A stretch of 6,350 nucleotides of DNA from Promethearchaeota archaeon (GCA_030615235.1 JAUWZR010000152.1:1-6350), one strand, 5' to 3'. Shown: positions 1-6,165, numbered from the stretch's first letter. Notes: generated from the letters alone by a model not told the origin. Numbers and translations are program-made.

Positions 1-527
1 TTAATTATTCTTTTATAAAAATCTTCAGTAGGAAGGTAACCAGTAGGATTATGAGGGAAGTTAACAACAATACATCTTGTAGATTGAGTTATGTTAGATT
101 CTAAAAATTGTAAATCAAGTTCCCAATCGTTCTCATCATCCATTAACCACTTCGTAACTTTGCATCCAATTGCATTAGCTATTTCGTAGAGAGATTGGTA
201 TGCTGGATACTGAACGATTATATGGTCGTCCTTTTTCAATAAAACGTTCATAAATATAAAAATCGCCTCTTCAGCCCCAGAAAATACAATAACTTCTTCA
301 GGGCTAATATTTCGATATAATTTAGAAATTTCTTCTCTTAATATCGGATTGCCTAAAGATTCAGTATACCCTAACCATACTTTTTTAAGATCTTCTAAGG
401 AGCCCTTTTCTATATTTAGCAATTCGTCTACGCTAAATGATTCGCAATCTGAAGAACATAATGTATATTTAACATTAAACTCATACTTTGCGAAATAATC
501 CTCTAATTTGAAGTCCTTAATTCTCAT
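1..527 (-). CDS. PLP-dependent aminotransferase, class I/II (N-terminal part, cut by window edge)
   Basis: I translated this leftward frame from the ATG at 527; it stays open for 175 codons to the window edge, so the C-terminal half is missing. Visible motifs of fold-type I aminotransferases are a Tyr/Gly/Leu-Arg segment (YTESLGNPILREEI, residues 54-67), the phosphate-contacting SGAEEAIF turn (83-90), YPAYQSLYE (107-115) and FPHNPTG (157-163), whose Asn160 normally contacts the PLP ring oxygen. The catalytic lysine and substrate-carboxylate arginine lie beyond the edge and cannot be checked. The N-terminus (FKLEDYFAKYEF) resembles a group usually annotated only as aminotransferase class I/II, so the substrate is unknown; a cytoplasmic amino-acid transaminase is the default. 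The ATG four bases upstream (532) meets a stop after two codons, which supports the start at 527. It lies 34 bp downstream of the iron-sulfur gene and is collinear with it. Confidence 0.9.
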   Translation of the reverse strand, partial: MRIKDFKLEDYFAKYEFNVKYTLCSSDCESFSVDELLNIEKGSLEDLKKVWLGYTESLGNPILREEISKLYRNISPEEVIVFSGAEEAIFIFMNVLLKKDDHIIVQYPAYQSLYEIANAIGCKVTKWLMDDENDWELDLQFLESNITQSTRCIVVNFPHNPTGYLPTEDFYKRII

Positions 528-553
528 TTCATTAAAGAATTAAGATTGGTAAG

Positions 554-561
554 ATATAAAA
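554..561 (-). promoter_or_regulatory. Candidate TATA box for the aminotransferase gene
   Basis: The minus strand reads TTTTATAT here, directly after the TAG stop of the iron-sulfur gene. Its centre is about 30 bases before the ATG at 527. In archaea transcription starts about 25 bases after the box, so the mRNA would be leaderless or nearly so. No Shine-Dalgarno-like sequence precedes the start, which fits. AT-rich sequence makes chance matches common. Confidence 0.35.
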
Positions 562-1377
562 CTAGGTAACATCGATAACTTTTTCAATTCTTTTTATCGA
601 TTTCTCGACAAACTCAATATCATTTATAGTTATTTCAATTGCTTTTTGAGGGCAAATCTCAACGCATCGACCACATCCTCTACATTCTTCACTTTTTTTG
701 GCACGATTGTCAACCATGTGAATTGCATCGACAAAACATATGCCTTGCATGCAAGTTCCACATCCTATACATTTTTCAGTTACTTTTAGGGTTACTCCAG
801 GCATTTTTTGCACTTTAGAGCCAATTTTAGAGGCTACAACGGGAGCTATCCTCCATAAGCAGCAGCAATGACAACAGTTACAAATACTTAAAAGCTTATA
901 TCCTGGGTTTACCCCAAGCCATTGCTTATCCAATTTGTTTCTCCCAATCATATGAACTAAACCAGCTTCTTTACATTTTCTTATGTGATCGTGGGCTTCT
1001 TCCTTAGTTACGAGTCGCCCTAATTGGGGGTTAATCCCTAAAACAGCTTCTCCCAGAAATAAGCATCCTAAATCTATTGGGTAGTCGCTACATTGCATTG
1101 AATCTCGACATATACAAAAATTCATTACCCAATGATAGTTAGCTTTTTCAATAAAGTGTTCCAAAATTTTTGAGGGTAACACCATGTCCGCTTGTTTTTC
1201 AACTTCTTTATTAATAGCTATTACTCTATCTTTCGTTAAGTAAATAATATCATCCCCCTCAAAAAGTAATAAATCGAAAAATTTTCCTATTATTGGAATC
1301 CTTGTTAGTTTAGCTATCAATTTAATATTTGGGAAAGTTTTTTTCAATAAAATTACGAACCATAGAGGTCTTGCCAT
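562..1377 (-). CDS. Cysteine-rich 4Fe-4S protein with two C-terminal ferredoxin clusters
   Basis: This 271-residue protein holds 19 cysteines in three regions. The C-terminal part (about 195-250) is a dicluster ferredoxin domain: C203, C206, C209 and C214 (CX2CX2CX4C, the variant ending GICFVDAI), then C232, C235, C238 and C242 followed by Pro (classic CX2CX2CX3CP). Two such motifs normally bind two [4Fe-4S] clusters and carry electrons. The middle part has a CXCX5CX8C set (C88, C90, C96, C105) and a dense CNCCHCCC block (166-173), which could bind further metal or clusters. The N-terminal 60 residues are basic and hydrophobic, ending in a conserved-looking GDDIIYLTKDRVI stretch. There is no clear signal peptide or full transmembrane helix, so I infer a soluble or peripheral membrane protein. 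I recall similar proteins in anaerobic archaea and bacteria, annotated only as 4Fe-4S binding; the redox partner is unknown. AGGA at 1392-1389 lies 11 bases before the chosen ATG, and a stop lies in frame upstream at 1401-1399. Confidence 0.88.
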   Translation of the reverse strand: MARPLWFVILLKKTFPNIKLIAKLTRIPIIGKFFDLLLFEGDDIIYLTKDRVIAINKEVEKQADMVLPSKILEHFIEKANYHWVMNFCICRDSMQCSDYPIDLGCLFLGEAVLGINPQLGRLVTKEEAHDHIRKCKEAGLVHMIGRNKLDKQWLGVNPGYKLLSICNCCHCCCLWRIAPVVASKIGSKVQKMPGVTLKVTEKCIGCGTCMQGICFVDAIHMVDNRAKKSEECRGCGRCVEICPQKAIEITINDIEFVEKSIKRIEKVIDVT

Positions 1378-1422
1378 AGCATTTTCATTCCTAGTAATTC
1401 AATAATTTTCTGATTTTAATAT

Positions 1423-1447
1423 CTTATATTCTATAAGAAATATAAAA
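1423..1447 (-). promoter_or_regulatory. Candidate promoter region of the iron-sulfur gene, with a 15-bp palindrome
   Basis: The 75-bp gap between the hydrolase stop and the iron-sulfur start holds a TTTTATAT element (1447-1440 on the minus strand) and a palindrome CTTATA-TTC-TATAAG (1423-1437), which is itself TATA-like. Their centres lie about 66 and 53 bases before the ATG at 1377, so either would give a leader of roughly 25-40 bases. The palindrome could be a regulator site, but short AT palindromes arise easily by chance here. Confidence 0.3.
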
Positions 1448-1452
1448 CTAGT

Positions 1453-3336
1453 TCAGTAAAACATAGCATCTAGTTTTTCTTTTAATTTTTGGGGTGGAAA
1501 TTTAGGTTCTCGATTAAAAGTTAATAAACCATTGATTTCTTGGAATTGATCGTAGAGTTCAGTATAACAAAATCCTTGAATCCATTCTTTTCTCTCGTTG
1601 AATTCTTTAAGTAAATTTAAAACTTTTTCAAAAAATTCTTCAGAATCTTCGATTAAACCTCCATAACCCCATTTCTTTTCAATATCTTTTTTGAAATCAT
1701 ACCCAAATCCTCCAATTTCGCTATATATAATTGGTTCACCTTTGTATTCATATGGTTTTAAATATAATCTTGGTTCTGATGTTTTATGACTTCTAATTTC
1801 TTCCTCTAATGTTGCTGGTAATAAATTAGTTGTCGAATAAAAGTGTCGAGTGCAGACATCGTTATTCTCCGTATGCCACCATCCATCGTCATCTATAATT
1901 AATCGAGTAGAATCAATTGATTTTATTAAAAAGTATAATGAAGATGTATAATAACCTCTTTTTGGGTCTTTTTTTGCTCCAGAAACGCCCCATCCTTCGT
2001 TTAGGGGTACCCAGGCAATAATCGAAGGATGATTATAATCTCGTTCGATTACTGCTACGAATTCGTTAATAAGTCTAAGTTGTGATTTTACAGAGAAGCG
2101 ATAAGCATTACCAATCTCACCCCAAACCAGAACACCCATCTTATCACACCAATATAAAAATCGGGCATCAAAGGCTTTTTGATGCGTTCTTAGGCCATTA
2201 AATCCAAAGTCAATAACATATTGAATATCTTTTTTAATGTGATCATCAGAGGGAGCAGTATATAACCCTTTAGGCCAATATCCTTGCACTAAAAATAATT
2301 TTTGATATAAAGGTTTACCATTTAGCAAAATTTGTTGATTTATATTTCCGTTATCTGATATCGATATATTTCTCATACCGAAATAACTTGATATCTCATC
2401 ATATATCTCACCTGTTTTTTCATTTTGAATTTTTAATGATAGATCGTATAAATTTGGATTACCTACATTCCAAAGAAATAATAGATTGTCAGGTATTGTA
2501 ACCTTGAATTTAAAGCGAGTCGGATTTTCATAGAACATTTCCTTATGAAACATTTCAATCCTTTCTTTGAATACTTTCTTATTCTTTCTTTGACCGATTT
2601 TTCCGATAAAATCTAAATTAATATTATCTTGAGCAATAGTCCGATTATCAAATGAAATGTCTATGAAAAGATATACTTCTGAGAAGCCTATCCCATTAAT
2701 ATTAATTTCAAACATAACTTTAGATTTATCGATATTTGGAGTTATTTTTAATTCGTCTATTTGAAACTCTGGAGATAAAAATTCCAACCAAACCGTTTGC
2801 CATATACCAGATACTCTTGGATAAAATATCGATTCAAGCTCGCTTTTCCAAAATTGTTTACCTCTAGGAATTTCAAGATCTTGGCTTGGATCCTCTACTC
2901 TAACAACCAAAATGTTATATTCTTCAATACTATTTGTGATATCTAAAGAAAATCCAATATAACCACCCTCATGAGAACCTACATAAGCCCCATTTAAATA
3001 TATTATACAATTGTAGTCAACAGCTCCAAAATTAAGCACAATTTTCTTGTTTTCGAATTGTTTTGGAATATTAAACTCTCTTCTATACCAAAAAACATCG
3101 TGAAATGATGTGTCTTCAATTCCACTCAATTTGCTTTGAAAGCAAAAAGGAACTATTATTTTTTTATCAAAGTTATTTGAACTCTCTTTAAGGTACCATC
3201 GTTCAATTAATCCTCTATTTGTGTCATCAAAAGCAAAGTCCCAATCCCCGTTAAGATTAATCCAATTATCCTTCCTTTCTAATTGCGGTCTGGGATATTC
3301 CGGTCTTGGTATGTAATTTTCTCCAAAATTTTTCAT
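1453..3336 (-). CDS. Glycoside hydrolase family 2 protein (beta-galactosidase-like), intracellular
   Basis: This 627-residue protein has the three-domain core of family 2 glycosidases: an N-terminal sugar-binding jelly roll (about 10-190, with WINLNGDWDFAF at 25-36 and YRREFNIP at 84-91), an immunoglobulin-like middle domain (about 190-335) and a TIM barrel (about 340-627). By family comparison the acid/base is Glu447 in WVPLNEGWG and the nucleophile is Glu540 in IIYSEIGGFG. RTHQKAFD (383-390) and GFCYTELYDQ (588-597) are further family landmarks. It lacks the extra C-terminal domains of the roughly 1000-residue LacZ. I see no Asn-x-Lys motif of the kind beta-glucuronidases use to hold the uronic carboxylate, so a neutral sugar (galactoside, glucoside or similar) is more likely; the substrate cannot be fixed from sequence. 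With no signal peptide it should act in the cytoplasm on imported oligosaccharides or glycosides. No transporter or other sugar gene is adjacent. The start at 3336 is the first codon of the recognisable N-terminus and has a TATA box about 45 bases upstream. Confidence 0.93.
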   Translation of the reverse strand: MKNFGENYIPRPEYPRPQLERKDNWINLNGDWDFAFDDTNRGLIERWYLKESSNNFDKKIIVPFCFQSKLSGIEDTSFHDVFWYRREFNIPKQFENKKIVLNFGAVDYNCIIYLNGAYVGSHEGGYIGFSLDITNSIEEYNILVVRVEDPSQDLEIPRGKQFWKSELESIFYPRVSGIWQTVWLEFLSPEFQIDELKITPNIDKSKVMFEININGIGFSEVYLFIDISFDNRTIAQDNINLDFIGKIGQRKNKKVFKERIEMFHKEMFYENPTRFKFKVTIPDNLLFLWNVGNPNLYDLSLKIQNEKTGEIYDEISSYFGMRNISISDNGNINQQILLNGKPLYQKLFLVQGYWPKGLYTAPSDDHIKKDIQYVIDFGFNGLRTHQKAFDARFLYWCDKMGVLVWGEIGNAYRFSVKSQLRLINEFVAVIERDYNHPSIIAWVPLNEGWGVSGAKKDPKRGYYTSSLYFLIKSIDSTRLIIDDDGWWHTENNDVCTRHFYSTTNLLPATLEEEIRSHKTSEPRLYLKPYEYKGEPIIYSEIGGFGYDFKKDIEKKWGYGGLIEDSEEFFEKVLNLLKEFNERKEWIQGFCYTELYDQFQEINGLLTFNREPKFPPQKLKEKLDAMFY

Positions 3337-3370
3337 GAGAGAAAAAAAAATATTACAAATAAAAAGTTAT

Positions 3371-3398
3371 CCAAATTTTATATAACCACAAATTTTGG
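3371..3398. repeat. Imperfect inverted repeat bracketing the hydrolase TATA box
   Basis: The arms are CCAAATTTT (3371-3379) and AAATTTTGG (3390-3398). Read as complements they match at 8 of 9 positions, separated by 10 bp that include most of the TATA element. A regulator bound here would block TBP access, so this is a candidate operator for the glycosidase gene. That role is inferred from position only. Confidence 0.35.
3377..3385 (-). promoter_or_regulatory. TATA box of the glycoside hydrolase gene
   Basis: The minus strand reads TTATATAAA, close to the archaeal TATA consensus. Its centre is about 45 bases before the ATG at 3336, which predicts transcription start near 3355 and a short leader of roughly 20 bases. 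The bases just before the ATG are a T/C run without a ribosome-binding site. Confidence 0.5.
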
Positions 3399-3438
3399 AA
3401 GAAATTAGGAAAGTACTAATATTGAAAATTAGAGTTAA

Positions 3439-3446
3439 TTTTATAA
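3439..3446 (+). promoter_or_regulatory. Candidate TATA box for the kinase-like/thpR/HAD operon
   Basis: TTTTATAA at this site predicts a transcription start near 3468-3470, about 15 bases before the TTG start codon. A second TATA-like string, TTTAAATA, occurs inside the palindrome at 3464-3471. If that one were used, the transcript would begin near the alternative TTG at 3494. Confidence 0.4.
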
Positions 3447-3460
3447 ACATTTAAGTTAAT

Positions 3461-3479
3461 TTCTTTAAATATTAAAGAA
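3461..3479. repeat. Perfect 19-bp palindrome (8-bp arms, 3-bp spacer) in front of the operon
   Basis: The sequence is TTCTTTAA-ATA-TTAAAGAA, with arms perfectly complementary. It overlaps the transcription start expected from the TATA box at 3439-3446 and ends six bases before the TTG start codon. This is the usual place for an archaeal repressor operator. A short mRNA hairpin at the ribosome entry site is the alternative. Confidence 0.5.
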
Positions 3480-3484
3480 GAGAA

Positions 3485-4456
3485 TTGATTAGATTGAAAA
3501 TTGATATAGAGATTTTAAAAAGACTAGAGCGATCAATAGACATTTATAATCCAGAAAATGGGGAAGTACCTATAAAAATGCTGGGTTTTGGTGAAATAAG
3601 TCTAGTATTTGAGCTATTAGACGATGTAGAACCTATAGCCTATAAAAGAATACCTATTTTTGACAATGAAAAGCAGGTTAAACGCCATATATGGGCATAT
3701 AACGAGTATAATAGAATTTTAGACCAAGAAGTAGGATTAAATATTCCTAAGTATGATGTTGCATGGTTTAAAGACGATGAAGATAAGATTCAGTTTTATT
3801 GTGTACAAGAAAAAATCTCAGCAGAATCAGTAGGGAACCGAGTAATACATCAAGTAAATGACGATGACATCGAAACTTTGGTTCTATTAGTAATGAGAGA
3901 GTTGAAAAAAGTATGGGAATATAACAAGAACCATGAAACAATTGATTTAGGATTAGATGGTCAAATCTCTAATTTTTCATTAATTGGATACGATCCAAAC
4001 AATCCTAAAATCGATATGAATACAAAATTAATTTATGTTGACACTTCAACTCCAATGTTTAGAAAAAACGGCGTAGAAGCAATGGATGCTGAGTTATTTT
4101 TAAAAAGTACTCCGTCTTTTTTGAGGTTTCTCGTAAAAGCGGCGTTTCTGGACGAAGTTGTAGATCGTTATTACGATTGGCGTTTAGTAACTATCGATTT
4201 AATCGCAAATTTTTTTAAAGAACAAAAATCCGAACTAATCCCTCGGATTATTCTAAAAGTGAACGAATTTTTTGCTAACGAAGCGTCAGATTTTGAAATG
4301 GAACCTATTACTTTCTTGGAAGTTCAAAAATACTACAAGAACGACAAAATGATTTGGGTAATTTTTCAAAATGCGAGAAAGATCGATCGATTTATAAAAA
4401 CTAAACTCTTTAAGAAAAGATACGATTTTTACCTGCCGGAAAAAATAAAAAGATAG
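3485..4456 (+). CDS. Kinase-like (protein kinase/APH fold) protein of unknown function
   Basis: I do not recognise a characterised homologue for these 323 residues; it may belong to an uncharacterised DUF family (DUF6206 comes to mind, from memory only). The first two thirds carry spaced motifs like those of protein kinases and aminoglycoside phosphotransferases. These are a glycine-containing loop GFGEISLVFEL (34-44), Lys54 in AYKRIP as the possible ATP-phosphate lysine, Glu74 as its possible partner, a hinge-like VQEKI (107-111), D158-x4-N163 in DGQISNF with the same spacing as the kinase HRDxxxxN loop, and Asp186 in IYVDTSTP as the metal-binding aspartate. The C-terminal third (about 210-320) is mainly helical and basic at its end, with no membrane segment. 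The fold call is inference from motif order; the substrate is unknown. No ATG precedes the glycine loop, so TTG at 3485 (or TTG at 3494) must start it; a stop at 3473 limits the frame upstream. A purine run at 3475-3484 may aid ribosome binding. It appears to head the operon, 29 bp before thpR. Confidence 0.8.
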   Translation: MIRLKIDIEILKRLERSIDIYNPENGEVPIKMLGFGEISLVFELLDDVEPIAYKRIPIFDNEKQVKRHIWAYNEYNRILDQEVGLNIPKYDVAWFKDDEDKIQFYCVQEKISAESVGNRVIHQVNDDDIETLVLLVMRELKKVWEYNKNHETIDLGLDGQISNFSLIGYDPNNPKIDMNTKLIYVDTSTPMFRKNGVEAMDAELFLKSTPSFLRFLVKAAFLDEVVDRYYDWRLVTIDLIANFFKEQKSELIPRIILKVNEFFANEASDFEMEPITFLEVQKYYKNDKMIWVIFQNARKIDRFIKTKLFKKRYDFYLPEKIKR

Positions 4457-4485
4457 AAAGATCAATTGGGATTAAGGTTAATACC

Positions 4486-5058
4486 ATGATAAGGGCATTC
4501 ATTGCCATCGAATTAAAAAACGAAATTACAATTGAAAAGATTAACTCGTTTTCATCTCGTTTGAAACTAAATCAGACTAAAATAAAACTGGTTGAACCAG
4601 AAAACCTCCATATGACTGTTAAGTTTTTAGGAAACATTTCTGAATCCTTAGCACCACAGATTTATAATATCTTAAAGCAAGAAATAAATGAAGATATGTT
4701 TAAAGGAAAAACTTTCAATTACAAATTGAAAGGCGTTGGTCAGTTTAATAAATTCTCTGTAATTTGGATAAAGTTGATAGGAGATACCTCGTTTTTACAA
4801 CAAGTTAAAATTTCGATTGAAAATATCCTATTTGAAAGATTAAATGTTCCAAGAGATAAACGAACACAATTTAAACTGCATTTGACTATTGGAAGGTTAA
4901 AAAAAGACAAAATCAATTATCAAACTTTTAGTGCTTTAAAAAACTTAATCAATGAGAATAAAAATTTAGAATTTGGTCCTTTTACTGTCGATCAAGTAAA
5001 ATTAAAAAAATCGGATCTAACACCTAAAGGACCAGTTTACTCCGATTTGGTTTACTAA
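4486..5058 (+). CDS. thpR: RNA 2',3'-cyclic phosphodiesterase (ThpR/LigT, 2H family)
   Basis: This 190-residue protein has the normal length and both signature motifs of the 2H phosphoesterases: His42-Met-Thr44 in NLHMTVKFLG and His132-Leu-Thr134 in KLHLTIGRL. It starts with the typical MIRAFIAIEL strand. Family members open RNA 2',3'-cyclic phosphates to 2'-phosphates and can ligate tRNA halves weakly through a 2'-5' bond in vitro. They are cytoplasmic, and the physiological RNA substrate in archaea is unsettled. AAGG at 4474-4477, eight bases before the ATG, could serve as a weak ribosome-binding site. The gene follows the kinase-like gene by 29 bp, and its stop codon directly touches the HAD start, so the three are probably co-transcribed. 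In several archaea thpR sits beside the CCA-adding enzyme gene; that partner is not present in this window. Confidence 0.95.
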   Translation: MIRAFIAIELKNEITIEKINSFSSRLKLNQTKIKLVEPENLHMTVKFLGNISESLAPQIYNILKQEINEDMFKGKTFNYKLKGVGQFNKFSVIWIKLIGDTSFLQQVKISIENILFERLNVPRDKRTQFKLHLTIGRLKKDKINYQTFSALKNLINENKNLEFGPFTVDQVKLKKSDLTPKGPVYSDLVY

Positions 5059-5754
5059 ATGAACAAAAAACCGATTAAAGCAATCATTTGGGATTTAGAT
5101 GGGACCTTAATCGATTTTAGAATTAACTCTATTAAAGCTCGAAGGAAAGCTATTAAAATTTTAAGAAATTACGGAATCCCAAAGGAAAAGCTTTCTAGTA
5201 AAACACCTCTTTTAGAAATTGTAAAAATCTCTAAAGAAATTTTTGTCGAAAACGGATTAACTGCTGACAAAATTAAAGGAATTGTTAAAGAAGTAAATAA
5301 CGCAGTAATCCTAGTTGAGCATGAAGCTGCTATTAAGGCAACTTTAACGAAAGGAATAATTAAAGTATTAGATTTTGCAAGAAAGAAAAGCCTTAAACAA
5401 GCGGTGTTTAGTTATAATACACATAAAAACGCAAGAATATCGTTAGAAGCAGCAGGTATTAATCACTATTTTGATGTCGTGGCAGGTCGTGATGATATAA
5501 AAAACCTTAAACCACACCCTGATCATTTGAAATACATATGTGAGAGAATAGATGTTAATTTAGACGAAATTGTTGTTATCGGTGACACCGGAAGGGATAT
5601 CGAAGCCGCATTATTGACTAACTCTAGATCTATCGCATTAAATACTAAAATCCCTAGCTTTATTAAGAGGGAAGCGTTTAAAAAAGCAGATAAAATAATA
5701 GAACTCAACGAAATACCACATGAATTAATACAAACTCTTGAAGATTTTTTGTAA
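5059..5754 (+). CDS. HAD-superfamily phosphatase (phosphoglycolate phosphatase-like, subfamily IA)
   Basis: The 231 residues show all four HAD motifs. Motif I is DLDGT (Asp12 nucleophile, Asp14 general acid), motif II is Ser118 in VFSYNT, motif III is Lys151 in LKPHPDH, and motif IV is GDTGRD with Asp176 and Asp180 for magnesium. Between motifs I and II lies a helical C1 cap (about 20-90), as in Gph and beta-phosphoglucomutase relatives. The expected reaction is hydrolysis of a small phosphorylated metabolite in the cytoplasm; HAD sequences alone rarely give the substrate. The ATG begins immediately after the thpR TAA (TAAATG) with no ribosome-binding site of its own in the thpR tail, which suggests translational coupling. 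The link to ThpR, whose product carries a 2'-phosphate, is suggestive but unproven. Confidence 0.92.
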   Translation: MNKKPIKAIIWDLDGTLIDFRINSIKARRKAIKILRNYGIPKEKLSSKTPLLEIVKISKEIFVENGLTADKIKGIVKEVNNAVILVEHEAAIKATLTKGIIKVLDFARKKSLKQAVFSYNTHKNARISLEAAGINHYFDVVAGRDDIKNLKPHPDHLKYICERIDVNLDEIVVIGDTGRDIEAALLTNSRSIALNTKIPSFIKREAFKKADKIIELNEIPHELIQTLEDFL

Positions 5755-5820
5755 AATAATAAAAACAAATTATAAATACAATTTAATCTATTAGTGATGT
5801 AATTTTCATCAAATAATCAA

Positions 5821-5829
5821 AATATAAAT
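5821..5829 (+). promoter_or_regulatory. Candidate TATA box for the DUF211 gene
   Basis: AATATAAAT has its centre about 28 bases before the ATG at 5853, the spacing expected for a leaderless archaeal transcript. The 98-bp gap after the HAD gene also argues for a separate promoter. TTTAAAT at 5839-5845 lies too close to the ATG to serve that start. Confidence 0.4.
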
Positions 5830-5852
5830 CAAAAAAGGTTTAAATCTAAATA

Positions 5853-6113
5853 ATGGGTCTAATAGAATTTGACTTAGACGTCTTAAAACCACATATTCCA
5901 TCGAATTACGGGCTTGCGCAAGCGTTAGAGGAGGTTCCGGGCGTTTTCTTTGTCCAGATTAAAACAGATGAGATTGATCAAAAAACAACATCGATATTTA
6001 TAACAATTAAAGGCACTGAAGAACTCTCACTTGAATCTATTAAAGAGAAATTAGAAAGCATGAATTGTGCTTTGCATAGCGTCGATCGAGTACAGATTGA
6101 TAAACGTTCCTAA
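5853..6113 (+). CDS. DUF211 family protein (small archaeal ferredoxin-like fold)
   Basis: This 86-residue protein matches the archaeal DUF211 pattern along its whole length: an LDVLKPHIPS segment (8-17), LAQALEEVPGV (21-31), an EIDQ turn (40-43), FITIKG (49-54) and a closing HSVDRV (75-80). Predicted order is strand-helix-strand-strand-helix-strand, a compact alpha/beta sandwich. Family members are known from structures as oligomers, and their function is not established. There is no signal or membrane segment. It does not look coupled to the upstream operon, being 98 bp away behind its own TATA-like element. The ATG is followed at once by the conserved first strand, so the start is secure. 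Confidence 0.92.
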   Translation: MGLIEFDLDVLKPHIPSNYGLAQALEEVPGVFFVQIKTDEIDQKTTSIFITIKGTEELSLESIKEKLESMNCALHSVDRVQIDKRS

Positions 6114-6129
6114 TTATTTATTTCCAATT

Positions 6130-6140
6130 CTTTTTATTTT
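6130..6140 (+). terminator. Possible oligo-T terminator after the DUF211 gene
   Basis: A T-rich stretch with runs of five and four T (CTTTTTATTTT) lies 16 bases after the DUF211 stop. Archaeal RNA polymerase can terminate at such runs without a hairpin. The same bases overlap the promoter candidate of the next gene, so only one role may be real. Confidence 0.3.
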
Positions 6141-6142
6141 AT
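6131..6142 (+). promoter_or_regulatory. Candidate TATA-like element for the last gene
   Basis: TTTTTATTTTAT is centred roughly 29 bases before the ATG at 6166, which again fits a leaderless start. The match to the TATA consensus is only fair, and the T richness may instead reflect termination of the preceding gene. Confidence 0.3.
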
Positions 6143-6165
6143 CCAGTTAAATCCAATTAGCGAAA

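Noticed and set aside
1453..3336. Calling the glycosidase a beta-glucuronidase
   Set aside because: No Asn-x-Lys carboxylate-binding motif is seen in the segment after the nucleophile, where the sequence reads EINGLLTFNREPK.
3341..3350. Poly-A run before the hydrolase start as a functional element
   Set aside because: It is a simple homopolymer stretch in the AT-rich leader and shows no structure beyond base composition.
3416..3432. Inverted repeat CTAAT-ATTGAAA-ATTAG upstream of the kinase-like gene
   Set aside because: The 5-bp AT-rich arms are expected by chance in this composition, and there is no positional reason to favour it over the stronger palindrome at 3461-3479.
5745..5750. T6 run at the end of the HAD gene as a terminator
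   Set aside because: It is inside the coding sequence, coded by Phe and Leu codons, and too short to call a terminator without transcript data.
5523..5768. An 81-codon minus-strand open frame
   Set aside because: It lies almost wholly antisense to the well-supported HAD phosphatase gene, and its low-complexity Ser/Ile/Leu-rich translation resembles no family.
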